Shown one piece after another: positions 54,242 to 62,827 of a stretch of DNA of 64,000 nucleotides. Where the stretch lies: the NCBI RefSeq assembly GCF_004804355.1, contig NZ_SRWZ01000001.1, positions 744,001 through 808,000 of the forward strand, given 5' to 3'. The translations under genes were made by a program, and so were the position numbers. This DNA comes from Cognatitamlana onchidii. GTDB lineage: Bacteria > Bacteroidota > Bacteroidia > Flavobacteriales > Flavobacteriaceae. Position 1 is the stretch's first letter. Every line of letters starts with the position of its first letter. Below the pieces are notes generated by a model. The model was given only the letters and a program-made list of their open reading frames with translations, was not told the origin of the DNA and did no database searches.

Positions 54242-57220
54242 ATGAACATTAAAGACCTTGTAAAAAAATATCACTCAAATAGAGAAGCATACCTAAAAGC
54301 AGATTACAACGAAACTCAGCTTAGGACAGATTTTCTTGACCCTTTATTTGAAATACTTGGTTGGGACATAAAAAACTCGACTGGAAAACCGACAAACGAA
54401 CGAGAAGTTTTAGTTGAAGAAGGACTAAAAGCAGATGCTAGTTCCAATACTAAAAAACCTGATTATACTTTTAGACTTTTCTCTGAACGAAAATTCTTTT
54501 TAGAAGCTAAAAAACCAAACGTAAAAATTGAAAGCGACAACGAACCTGCAAAACAAATTCGCAGATACGGTTTTACTGCAAAACTTAAAATTTCAGTCCT
54601 ATCCAATTTTGAATATTTGGCAATCTATGATTGCTCTCAAAAAGTTGGAAAAGATGATTCTGTAACAAAATCTAGAATAAATCTTTATCACTATACAGAA
54701 TATGAATCAGCTTTTGAGGATATAAAAAAACAGCTAAGTAACGAAGCTGTCTATTCTGGAGAATTTGAGGAAACTTGGAAAGAAATAGAGGAGCAATTAA
54801 AACTTTCAAGTGTAGATGATTTATTTCTTTCACATATTAACGAATGGCGAATTGTTTTAGGTAAAGAAATTTATTCACATAAACCTGACCTGAGTATAGA
54901 AGAATTAAACGATATTGTTCAATCTTATATCAATAGTATAATATTCTTAAGAGTTTGTGAAGACCGAAATTTAGAAACCTATAAAACCTTATTAAACTTT
55001 GCAGAAAATAATGATTTCTCTTCGCTCATCAAAAAATTCAAAGAAGCAGACAAAAAATATAACGCAGGTTTATTTAATCAACCTTTAACAGAAAAGGTAG
55101 TTTCTGATAGCTCTTCTGCGTTTTGGGAAATAATCAAAGATTTATACTTCCCTGAAAGCACTTATTCCTTTTCCGTTTTTGCTTCGGACATTTTAGGTAA
55201 TATCTATGAAATATTTCTTGGAGAGCAATTAGCGATAGAAAACGGACAAATTCTCTTAAAAAAGAAACCGGAAAATGTTGATAGGGATATTGTTACAACA
55301 CCAACTTTTATTATTCAAGATATTCTAAGGCAAACAGTTGTAGAGCATTGCAAAAACAAAAATGCTGATGAAATTTTAAATTCATCTTTTGCAGATATTG
55401 CTTGTGGTTCTGGTGCATTTTTACTCGAAACTTATCAATTACTTCAAGATACACTCGTAGATTTCTACTTATCAAGTGACCAAACAAAATTAATTCAGAC
55501 ATCAATAAACATTTATAAATTACCTTTTGCTCTCAAAAAGAAAGTTTTAGAAAGTTGCATTTTTGGAATTGATAAAGATTATAATGCTGTTCAAGCCTGT
55601 AAATTTGGCCTGTTATTGAAGCTTCTAGAAAATGAAGACAATGCAACAATAACAACACCTGCTTTACCAACTCTTGACCAAAATATCCAGTTTGGAAATA
55701 GCTTAATTGAGTCATCAGAAACAAATAAAAAAAATCAAGTTGAAATAAATCCTTTTGATTTTGGCAAAACTCGTTTTGATGTTATTGTTGGTAATCCACC
55801 ATATATGGCTACAGAACATATGAAAGAGTTTACACCTCTTGAATTACCAATTTACAAATCAAAATTTGAATCATCTTACAAACAGTTTGACAAGTACTTT
55901 CTTTTCATAGAAAGAGGTTTGCAACTATTAAAAGAAGGAGGTTACTTTGGTTACATAGTTCCAAGTAAGTTTGCGAAAGTTGGAGCTGGTAAAAAGTTGA
56001 GAAAATTACTTGTCGATAATAAAGCAATTGAACGAATAATATCCTTTGGTGCAAACCAAGTTTTCCAAAACAAGACGACATACACCTGCCTTTTAATTCT
56101 CAAAAAAGAAAAGCTAGAACAACTCAAATATTTTGAGGTAAACTCACTCAAAAATTGGAAAACAAGAAGTATTGAGAAAGAATATTTTGACGAATTCAAG
56201 ATTGATTCTTTAGAAGTCGAAGGTTGGGTGCTTTATCCAAGTATTTTAAAACCAATTTACACATCTATAGTTTCTCAATCGAAAACATTAGAGGAACTTA
56301 TTGGTTCTGAAAACATATACAATGGTATTCAAACAAGTGCCAATAACGTTTATATTCATTCTATAGAAAAAGAAGATAAACACTTTCTTTATTTCAAAAA
56401 AGATGGTGTTCAATGGAAAGTTGAGAAAACATTAACTAGGCCATATTTCAAGACTTCTAGCGGAGAAGATAATTTATATACTTATCGCCCATTTTCGCCA
56501 AACTCATTTGTCATATACCCTTATTTAAAAACTAAAAAAGGAATTGAGTTTGTAGAAATTGCTGACTTAAAATCTAATTATCCTGAAACATACAAGTTTT
56601 TACATCACTATAAAGATAAACTTGATAACGATAAGAGAGACATTAAACCTGAACCTCTAACAAAAAACGAATGGTATAGATATGGTAGACATCAAAGTTT
56701 AGACAAATGTGATGTGCCTGCAAAAATCATTGTTGGAGTTTTAGCACAAGGCAATAAATATGCAATTGATTATTTTGGAACTTTAATATCTTCTGGCGGT
56801 ACAGCAGGTTATTGTATGATTACTTTACCTGACAACTTCCCTTATTCTATCTACTATATTCAAGCGTTATTGAACTCTAAATATTTAGAGTGGTTTTCTG
56901 CACTAATTGGAGAAGTATTCAGAGGTGGTTATATCGCAAGAGGTACAAAAGTGCTCAAAAAGCTACCAATTAGGCTTATTGATTTTGACGCAAAATCAGA
57001 GAAAGATATTCACGATAAAATCTCGAAAATTCAAAAAGAATTAATTGATGTTCAAGGAAAAATAGATGATAGCAACGGAAATAAAAGGACATTAATTCCA
57101 TTACAGCGTCAGTTCGACAGTTTAAAGTCTGAACTAGACGACACACTTAAAACTTTGTTTAATTTGGGAGAAGCCGATAGCAATATCCCTTTAATTTCTG
57201 AGATTTATGCAACTAATTAA
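54242..57220 (+). CDS. Cassette 5b: type IIG-like restriction enzyme/DNA adenine methyltransferase
   Basis: The 992-residue protein has a nuclease domain (about 20-170) with KPDYTFRLF and KFFLEAKKP, giving Asp74, Glu88 and Lys90 of a PD-(D/E)xK site. A gamma-class N6-adenine methyltransferase domain follows, with motif I FADIACGSGAFLLETYQ (about 382) and motif IV VIVGNPPYMA (about 514-523). The C-terminal region (about 640-960) holds the target-recognition domain. Restriction and methylation sit in one chain, as in Eco57I/MmeI-type enzymes. It lies in the 5.3-kb cassette 5. Confidence 0.88.
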   Translation: MNIKDLVKKYHSNREAYLKADYNETQLRTDFLDPLFEILGWDIKNSTGKPTNEREVLVEEGLKADASSNTKKPDYTFRLFSERKFFLEAKKPNVKIESDNEPAKQIRRYGFTAKLKISVLSNFEYLAIYDCSQKVGKDDSVTKSRINLYHYTEYESAFEDIKKQLSNEAVYSGEFEETWKEIEEQLKLSSVDDLFLSHINEWRIVLGKEIYSHKPDLSIEELNDIVQSYINSIIFLRVCEDRNLETYKTLLNFAENNDFSSLIKKFKEADKKYNAGLFNQPLTEKVVSDSSSAFWEIIKDLYFPESTYSFSVFASDILGNIYEIFLGEQLAIENGQILLKKKPENVDRDIVTTPTFIIQDILRQTVVEHCKNKNADEILNSSFADIACGSGAFLLETYQLLQDTLVDFYLSSDQTKLIQTSINIYKLPFALKKKVLESCIFGIDKDYNAVQACKFGLLLKLLENEDNATITTPALPTLDQNIQFGNSLIESSETNKKNQVEINPFDFGKTRFDVIVGNPPYMATEHMKEFTPLELPIYKSKFESSYKQFDKYFLFIERGLQLLKEGGYFGYIVPSKFAKVGAGKKLRKLLVDNKAIERIISFGANQVFQNKTTYTCLLILKKEKLEQLKYFEVNSLKNWKTRSIEKEYFDEFKIDSLEVEGWVLYPSILKPIYTSIVSQSKTLEELIGSENIYNGIQTSANNVYIHSIEKEDKHFLYFKKDGVQWKVEKTLTRPYFKTSSGEDNLYTYRPFSPNSFVIYPYLKTKKGIEFVEIADLKSNYPETYKFLHHYKDKLDNDKRDIKPEPLTKNEWYRYGRHQSLDKCDVPAKIIVGVLAQGNKYAIDYFGTLISSGGTAGYCMITLPDNFPYSIYYIQALLNSKYLEWFSALIGEVFRGGYIARGTKVLKKLPIRLIDFDAKSEKDIHDKISKIQKELIDVQGKIDDSNGNKRTLIPLQRQFDSLKSELDDTLKTLFNLGEADSNIPLISEIYATN

Positions 57221-58817
57221 AGAAGCATCAAAGGAAAAATTAAGGGGTGGATTCTATACACCTGAACCAATCGCATCATTTGTTTTAAAATGGGCATTTA
57301 ACGGTAATACACAATTTGACATTTTAGAACCAAGTTGTGGGGATGGAGTATTCCTTGAAGAAATACAAAAAGGTGGTTATGAATATAATTCTGTAACTGC
57401 AATAGAGTTTGACGAAGTTGAAGCTGAAAAGTCTAAAAAAATTGGCTTGGACAAAACTAACGTTATTAATACCGATTTTCACGATTTCTGCATTAACACC
57501 AAACAAAAGTTTGATTTGGTAGTCGGAAATCCACCTTACATTCGCTACCAATATTTTGACAAAGAACAACAAGAATTTGCTTCACAGATTTTCGACAAAG
57601 CCAAACTAAAGTATTCTAAACTGACCAATGCTTGGGTTTCGTTTGTTATTGGTTCTTCCCTACTTTTAAAAGAGGAAAGCAAAATTGGATTTGTATTACC
57701 AGCCGAAATACTACAAGTTTCGTATGCTCAACCTTTAAGAGAGTTTTTAGCTCATTTTTATAATAAAATAAACATTGTATCTTTTGAAAAGTTGGTATTT
57801 CCAGACATTCAACAAGAAGTAGTTCTTTTGTTGTGTGAGAAAAATAAATCTAAAACACATTTAATTGAACATTTAGAATTGAAAGATGCGGAAGAACTTA
57901 AAAAACTAGATGTATCAAAATTAAAAAGCCCAAAAAAGAAGATTGATTTCAAATCAAACAAATGGACTTTTTATTTCCTTGAACAAAACGAAATTGACTT
58001 TTTAGAAAAACTTCAAAACGACAAGTTAATTCCAAGACTAAGAGAATTCGCAAAAGTAGAAGTCGGTATTACAACAGGTTCAAATCCATTTTTTACAGTT
58101 CCACTTTCTACTGTACAATTCTATAATTTAGAAAAGTATGCAAAACCATTAGTTGGTAGAAGTGTTCAAGTTCCAAGTGCGATTTTCACAGAAAAAGATT
58201 GGATTAAAAATAGAAACTCAGAAGCTCGAACGCACTTTTTATCATTCCCAAAAATGGACGAACTGAATGGTTCTGTTGGAGCTAGAGATTATATTGCTTG
58301 GGGAGAAGAAAACAATATACACAAAGGTTATAAATGTAGAATACGTGATGAATGGCAAATTGTGCCTTCTCAAAGAATATCTGATGCATTATTTATTCGA
58401 AGAAATAATAAGTATCCAAAATTAATAATTAACGAAGCAAAAGCTTTCACAACGGATACTATGCATAGAGTAACCATTAAAGAAAAAGTGAATATAAATG
58501 CTTTAACTGCTAGTTATTACAATTCACTTTCATTTGCATTTGCTGAGATTTGTGGGAGAAGTCACGGAGGCGGAGTTTTAGAATTAATGCCGAACGAAGT
58601 GGAAAAAATACTTTTACCTTACAATGAAAAGAATGCGGAATTACTTCCAACTATTGACGAAATGATTCGTGAAAAGGAAGACATTTCGGAATTACTAAAA
58701 ATTACGAACGAAAAAATATTAAAAGAAAATTACGGCTTGACAAATGAAGAAATTGAATTGGCAGATAGTATATGGAAAAAATTATCTAACCGAAGGTTAA
58801 ACAGAGGAAAAAAATAG
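57207..58817 (+). CDS. Cassette 5c: DNA N6-adenine methyltransferase
   Basis: The 536-residue Eco57I-type methyltransferase starts within the previous gene (14-nt overlap). Motif X GGFYTPEPIASFVL (about 14-27), motif I LEPSCGDGVFLEE (about 40-52) and motif IV VVGNPPYIRYQYF (about 105-117) are in order, followed by a target-recognition region with EVGITTGSNPFFTVP and VPSQRIS. It may methylate the second strand of an asymmetric site, protecting it together with the IIG-like protein. It is the last gene of the cassette operon. Confidence 0.87.
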   Translation: MQLIKEASKEKLRGGFYTPEPIASFVLKWAFNGNTQFDILEPSCGDGVFLEEIQKGGYEYNSVTAIEFDEVEAEKSKKIGLDKTNVINTDFHDFCINTKQKFDLVVGNPPYIRYQYFDKEQQEFASQIFDKAKLKYSKLTNAWVSFVIGSSLLLKEESKIGFVLPAEILQVSYAQPLREFLAHFYNKINIVSFEKLVFPDIQQEVVLLLCEKNKSKTHLIEHLELKDAEELKKLDVSKLKSPKKKIDFKSNKWTFYFLEQNEIDFLEKLQNDKLIPRLREFAKVEVGITTGSNPFFTVPLSTVQFYNLEKYAKPLVGRSVQVPSAIFTEKDWIKNRNSEARTHFLSFPKMDELNGSVGARDYIAWGEENNIHKGYKCRIRDEWQIVPSQRISDALFIRRNNKYPKLIINEAKAFTTDTMHRVTIKEKVNINALTASYYNSLSFAFAEICGRSHGGGVLELMPNEVEKILLPYNEKNAELLPTIDEMIREKEDISELLKITNEKILKENYGLTNEEIELADSIWKKLSNRRLNRGKK

Positions 58818-58819
58818 CC

Positions 58820-58907
58820 AACGCTTAAAGCCATACACATTTGCAATTCGCACAACCCATCGTAACGCCAAAAATTGCAAAAGAGTATGTCTTTGCCAAC
58901 GCTGAAT
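58820..58907 (+). repeat. Inverted repeat after the restriction-modification operon
   Basis: CATACACATTTGCAATT (58832-58848) and AATTGCAAAAGAGTATG (58873-58889) form a 17-bp imperfect inverted repeat, flanked by a direct repeat GCCAACGCT (near 58817 and 58895). Its flanks are direct, so it is not an attC site. It could be a terminator or an older element trapped inside the cassette. Confidence 0.5.
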
Positions 58908-58930
58908 GACAATCTGAACGGAAAAAAGCC

Positions 58931-59067
58931 AGTGTACAACAACGTATATAAAAAATAGCGGTTTAATCGCTTAATCTTAACAAAATGAATAAATTAAAGG
59001 TCTGTAATAATCTGAAAAGTTAGTGCTTAAAATCCGCTACTTTTCATATACAAGACCGTTGTGCCTA
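58931..59067 (+). repeat. attC-like site E, closing cassette 5
   Basis: Left arm AGTGTACAAC: nine bases (GTGTACAAC) complement the start GTTGTACAC of cassette 5 at 53726. L'' GTATAT/L' ATATAC; third block TAGCGG/CCGCTA. Core GTT at 59058. So one 5.3-kb unit, 53727-59058, moves as a single cassette. Confidence 0.87.
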
Positions 59068-59080
59068 ATTTAACGAAAAC

Positions 59081-59335
59081 TTGAGCCTGGAATTAGAAAA
59101 CATACAGAAACGTAAAACCATACCTTTAACAAAAGGAGAATGGCTCGCCTTTTTCTTCGTTCCAATTAATCCCAATTGGCGTTTAAATCCAAAAAGTGCT
59201 AACCAAATTGAATTTGAACGTTATAAAAAGTTTGGATTTGAAAAAAAAATTGAACAAGCCGAAAAAGCAAGAATTGCTGGAATACTATTTTATCTTCTAA
59301 TAATACTTGTTGCAATCATAATTAGTAGTTTTTAA
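59081..59335 (+). CDS. Cassette 6a: small protein with C-terminal membrane helix
   Basis: The 84-residue protein appears to start with TTG at 59081, 23 nt into cassette 6. It has a basic, aromatic part (KGEWLAFFFVPINPNWRLNP, about 18-37) and one hydrophobic helix at the C-terminus (about 66-84). No ATG is available in frame. Its stop abuts the ATG of the next gene (TAAATG), so the two are coupled. Its function is unknown. Confidence 0.55.
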   Translation: MSLELENIQKRKTIPLTKGEWLAFFFVPINPNWRLNPKSANQIEFERYKKFGFEKKIEQAEKARIAGILFYLLIILVAIIISSF

Positions 59336-59776
59336 ATGGAAAAAATAATTACTGAAATAAACAAAGCTTGGAATTGGAAAGGGTTTAACGCGACCGAAAT
59401 AGTTCGAACGAATGACTTTGGCAACGTAATATTCAAAACGGACAAAAACGAATATTGGAGAATTTGTCCCGAAGAAATTAGTTGTGGAAAAATTGCGAAA
59501 TCAGAATCTGAATTTGACCGAATTACTGCCGACTCTGAATTTATTGAAGATTGGGAAATGACAAACCTTGTGAACATTGCAAAATCGGAACTTGGAGAAT
59601 TAAAAGAAAACGAAAAATATTGTCTAAAAATGTCGGCTGTTATTGGCGGAGAATATGAGAAATCGAATCTCGGAAAAATTAGTTTTGCGGAATTAATTGC
59701 TTTTAGCGGAGATTTAGGATTTCAAATAAAGGATTTGAAAGACGGACAAAAAATAAAACTAAATATAAAAAACTAG
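59336..59776 (+). CDS. Cassette 6b: Tdi1/DUF1851-like immunity protein
   Basis: The 146-residue protein has the pattern of the T6SS immunity protein Tdi1 domain (DUF1851): DFGNVIFKTDKNEYWRICPE, then ISCGKIAKSESEFDR, CLKMSAVIGGEYEKSNLGKI and LIAFSGDLGFQIKDLKDGQK. Tdi1 neutralises a T6SS DNase effector (Tde1) in Agrobacterium. No effector gene is beside it. An orphan immunity protein in a cassette fits protection against neighbouring bacteria. Its TAG stop is the first bases of site F's arm. Confidence 0.7.
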   Translation: MEKIITEINKAWNWKGFNATEIVRTNDFGNVIFKTDKNEYWRICPEEISCGKIAKSESEFDRITADSEFIEDWEMTNLVNIAKSELGELKENEKYCLKMSAVIGGEYEKSNLGKISFAELIAFSGDLGFQIKDLKDGQKIKLNIKN

Positions 59777-59912
59777 GCACAACACCGTATAAAAATAATG
59801 CTTAGTTTAGTGATTAATCAAAGGTTAGTACGGTTTTGCTAGCTTCCGATTTTCCTTCGGAAAATCCTCGCACACAAAAACGCACTATCCTTATACAATA
59901 CCGTTAGTGGCA
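59774..59912 (+). repeat. attC-like site F, closing cassette 6
   Basis: Left arm TAGGCACAAC (59774-59783) is the reverse complement of GTTGTGCCTA (59058). L'' GTATAA/L' TTATAC; central hairpin GATTTTCC-TTC-GGAAAATC; third block ATGC/GCAC. Core GTT at 59903. The TAG of the arm is also the stop codon of cassette 6b. Confidence 0.87.
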
Positions 59913-59932
59913 ATTACGTTAGAAACCAGAAA

Positions 59933-61183
59933 ATGAGAATAATAAGTCTTATATTCATAAGCGTTTTAAGCATTGCAATCCTTAGGATAAATTTTAAGTT
60001 GCATTCTGAGAACCATTCTTTGACTGAAGAAAAGGAAGATATTATTCTTCAGTTAAACTTTCTTGAAAAGGAATTAAAGGATAATAAATTAGGACAGCGC
60101 ATGCAAAATATTTTCCCCGAAGGATACATTTTTGTTAATGCTCTTTATGGTTTAGCTTGGTGTGAGGTAGCATTGGCTGATACAGTTGATAAATCAACTA
60201 AAGATAGAGCGTTGTCCGAAGCTCTTTATGCTTATAAAAACATAGACATTGATCAGGCAAAATGGTCTTTTCCTGTCTATCTAGATCCTGAATATGGGAT
60301 ATTTTATCACGGTTGGAGAAACTATCTCCTTTCTAAAATTCTACTTGTAGATACTTCATTTTCAAATAGTGAAACATTCATCAAGAAATTACAAGACCAA
60401 AGTGATATTATCGCAAATGCTTTACACTCTTCTGCCGTTCCATTTTTAGAATCTTATGACCAACAATCTTGGCCAGCTGATATGTTTGTAGCAATGGCTT
60501 CTTTATCAAATCATGACAAATTATTCGCTCCTAGATACGATAATGCAATAGATCATTGGATCAAAGACGTTAAAACCAAACTTGACGAAAATACAGATAT
60601 GATTCCTCATAAAGTTAATTCTTTGACAGGGCTGTCTAGTCAAGGTTCTCGCGGCTGTTCTATGGGATTAATTTTGCGTATGCTAGGTGAAATTGATTAT
60701 AAGTTTGCTCAACAGCAATATGATTTATTTAAAGATAAATTTATATCAACAAGATTTGGATTGCCATGTATTCGAGAATATCCCAAAGGAGTTAGAGGTT
60801 TAGGTGATATTGATTCTGGTCCAGTTATATTTGGTGTGGGATTTTCTGCGACTATTGTAATGATAGGAACTCTCTCAATGTATGATGACAGTAACCTGGC
60901 TGACAACCAATACAAAACAATTCATGCATTCGGTTTTGATAGACGAACTGATAAAGTCAAAAAATATCTATTTGGAAAACTCCCTATGGCTGATGCATTT
61001 ATCGCCTGGGGTAGATCAACAGGATTAAATTACAACACTGAAAGCAATTCGGCACTAAAATTTTGGAGGTTTAAGTTTCATATCATTTCCCTATTTGTCA
61101 TTGCAATCATTTGGATTATCTATAATAGAAAACAAATACTAACACACTATAAAACTGCCACTAACAAAGTGTATAAAACATAG
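59933..61183 (+). CDS. Cassette 7: membrane protein, possibly an alpha/alpha-toroid enzyme
   Basis: The 416-residue protein has a membrane segment at each end (about 1-18 and 385-402), placing a large helical middle domain on one side. The middle has SYDQQSWPADMFVAMASLSN, DMIPHKVNSLTGLSSQGSRG and DIDSGPVIFGVGFSATIVMI, which looks like an (alpha/alpha)6-type barrel similar to linalool dehydratase-isomerase or epimerase-like proteins. That match is tentative. The last codons read through site G's left arm. Cassette 7 spans 59904-61352. Confidence 0.6.
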   Translation: MRIISLIFISVLSIAILRINFKLHSENHSLTEEKEDIILQLNFLEKELKDNKLGQRMQNIFPEGYIFVNALYGLAWCEVALADTVDKSTKDRALSEALYAYKNIDIDQAKWSFPVYLDPEYGIFYHGWRNYLLSKILLVDTSFSNSETFIKKLQDQSDIIANALHSSAVPFLESYDQQSWPADMFVAMASLSNHDKLFAPRYDNAIDHWIKDVKTKLDENTDMIPHKVNSLTGLSSQGSRGCSMGLILRMLGEIDYKFAQQQYDLFKDKFISTRFGLPCIREYPKGVRGLGDIDSGPVIFGVGFSATIVMIGTLSMYDDSNLADNQYKTIHAFGFDRRTDKVKKYLFGKLPMADAFIAWGRSTGLNYNTESNSALKFWRFKFHIISLFVIAIIWIIYNRKQILTHYKTATNKVYKT

Positions 61184-61361
61184 GCGATTCGGTGAATCGC
61201 TTAGGTTTGGTGCTATTTGAAGCATCGCCAAATCTTTCGGATTTCGTTATATTTACGAGAACAATTTAATAACAAAACACAAAAGCTAAGGCTCGTTGTA
61301 TTTTGATTAGTAGGTGCAATTAAGATTCGCCTACGATTTCATACACAAGCCGTTAGGCACA
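61156..61361 (+). repeat. attC-like site G, closing cassette 7 (long variant)
   Basis: Left arm TGCCACTAAC (61156-61165) complements GTTAGTGGCA (59903). L'' GTGTAT/L' ATACAC; third block TAGGCG/CGCCTA. It is 206 bp, about 67 longer than the others, mostly in the middle. A hairpin GCGATTC-GGT-GAATCGC lies near the left. Right spacer is 5 nt instead of 6. Core GTT at 61352. Confidence 0.85.
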
Positions 61362-61376
61362 AGCTGAAAAAACCGA

Positions 61377-61901
61377 ATGGCGAAAAAAATTGGAATTTTA
61401 ATATTAATCGTAATTATCTCGATAGTTCTTGCATCAATTTACGGATTTTTACATAACCAAATTTCCTACTCAATCTCGACTGAATACTTTACTAAATTTA
61501 AATTTGAACAATTTTGGTCAATTAAATATACGCTTGACTTTCCTCGAATGAGCGCAGGATTAATTGGAATTGCCTCAACTTGGTGGTTTGGACTGATACT
61601 CGGACTGATTATCGGAATCGTAGGAATGGTTCAAACTAATTCCAAAATTATGTGGAAAAGTGGAATCGGAGCAATATTTCGGACTTTAGGAATAGCAATC
61701 GGAATTGGAATCGTGGGAATTTTAGTTGGTAAACTTATAATCTCAAACTTGGATGCGAATTGGAATCTACCAGCTGAATTGAATGACCGAAAAAGTTTTT
61801 TGACTGCTGGAACAATGCACAATTTCAGCTATCTTGGTGGAATAATCGGACTGATTTACGGAATAGTATATCAACTAAAAATAAAAAAAGCCAGTGCCTA
61901 A
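61377..61901 (+). CDS. Cassette 8: multi-pass membrane protein
   Basis: The 174-residue protein has four hydrophobic segments (about 5-24, 60-88, 98-118 and 150-168) with many small residues, for example GLILGLIIGIVGMVQ and IAIGIGIVGILVG. The loop SNLDANWNLPAELNDRKSFL is between helices 3 and 4. No family is recognised. Cassette 8 spans 61353-62022. Its TAA lies in site H's left arm. Confidence 0.6.
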   Translation: MAKKIGILILIVIISIVLASIYGFLHNQISYSISTEYFTKFKFEQFWSIKYTLDFPRMSAGLIGIASTWWFGLILGLIIGIVGMVQTNSKIMWKSGIGAIFRTLGIAIGIGIVGILVGKLIISNLDANWNLPAELNDRKSFLTAGTMHNFSYLGGIIGLIYGIVYQLKIKKASA

Positions 61902-62031
61902 CAATGGCTATAATTCATTGCGGTTGAATTCCTAATCGGAATTCAACGCTTATTTGCTATCTTTCGTCTACGGCGGAAAGAATCCTGCGGATTTTTCCGC
62001 AACGAAATAATAGCCGAGACCGTTAGGTGCA
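61893..62031 (+). repeat. attC-like site H, closing cassette 8
   Basis: Left arm AGTGCCTAAC; GTGCCTAAC complements GTTAGGCAC (61352). Here the core is a true classical RYYYAAC/GTTRRRY pair. L'' GGCTAT/L' ATAGCC, unlike any other site. Central hairpin GTTGAATTCC-TAATC-GGAATTCAAC. Core GTT at 62022. Confidence 0.88.
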
Positions 62032-62070
62032 AGTTAACAAAAACATTTTTACACATAAATTCATACAGAT

Positions 62071-62652
62071 TTGGATATTAATAATTGGATTACATTTTGG
62101 AGAGGAGTTGCAATAGTTGCCTCTGTTATTGGTTTGATAGGTTTAATTGGTCTTGCTATAACAACACGAAAAGCAGCTAAAATTTCAAACGAAAGAATTA
62201 TTGAACTCGAATCTTCTAAATTGTCTTTAATACAGGAAAAGGAAGAATTAGAGACTTTAAAAAAAACAGCTCCAGAAGTTGAAATTATTGGACTACTAAT
62301 AAAGAATGGAGAATTAAAGATAATTTATGAAACTCTAAATAAAGTTCCTATTAGATTTAAATCTTCTATCGTGGATGAAAAGAATAGAGTAATTTCTAAT
62401 TCGGTTCAAACCGAAAGTGCTGAAACGTATCCTACCAAAGAGCCTCAAAGATTTAATATTCCCTATAATTCGATACAACAAATCGTTAGGACAAATTTTA
62501 TCCCGATGGATAAGGATGTAAAAGTCAAAGTTAACTTTTATTATCATTCTATTTATTATCCAGAAAACGGACTGGTGGACTTAAAAAGGAGTACCTCTCA
62601 AATCTTTATGGCCAATTTTAAAAACGAAACTTTTGAAAAAATCACTAATTAA
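62071..62652 (+). CDS. Cassette 9: membrane-anchored protein with coiled coil
   Basis: The 193-residue protein starts with TTG at 62071. An N-terminal helix (about 10-30, VAIVASVIGLIGLIGLAITT) is followed by a coiled-coil (about 35-70, ELESSKLSLIQEKEELETLK) and a beta-rich domain (about 72-180). It resembles a phage-shock or TolC-like architecture only in outline. Cassette 9 spans 62023-62787. Confidence 0.55.
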   Translation: MDINNWITFWRGVAIVASVIGLIGLIGLAITTRKAAKISNERIIELESSKLSLIQEKEELETLKKTAPEVEIIGLLIKNGELKIIYETLNKVPIRFKSSIVDEKNRVISNSVQTESAETYPTKEPQRFNIPYNSIQQIVRTNFIPMDKDVKVKVNFYYHSIYYPENGLVDLKRSTSQIFMANFKNETFEKITN

Positions 62653-62656
62653 AACC

Positions 62657-62796
62657 TGCACCTAACATTGTATAAAAATAATGCGTAAGTTCATTCATCA
62701 ATCAAAAGGTCAGTGCGTATTTGGTCTCTCTGATTTTCCTGCGGAAAATCCTCGGACACAAAACCGCACTATTCTTATACGTAACCGTTGTAGCAC
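62657..62796 (+). repeat. attC-like site I, closing cassette 9
   Basis: Left arm TGCACCTAAC is the reverse complement of GTTAGGTGCA (62022). L'' GTATAA/L' TTATAC; central hairpin GATTTTCC-TGC-GGAAAATC; third block ATGC/GCAC. Core GTT at 62787. Confidence 0.88.
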
Positions 62797-62827
62797 ATAT
62801 TGAAAATCACTTAAATGGATAAAATCA

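Noticed and set aside
58820-58907. Inverted repeat as an extra attC site splitting cassette 5
   Set aside because: Its flanking GCCAACGCT copies are direct, not inverted, no L-box pair or GTT core at the right spacing is present, and the matching ends of cassette 5 span it.
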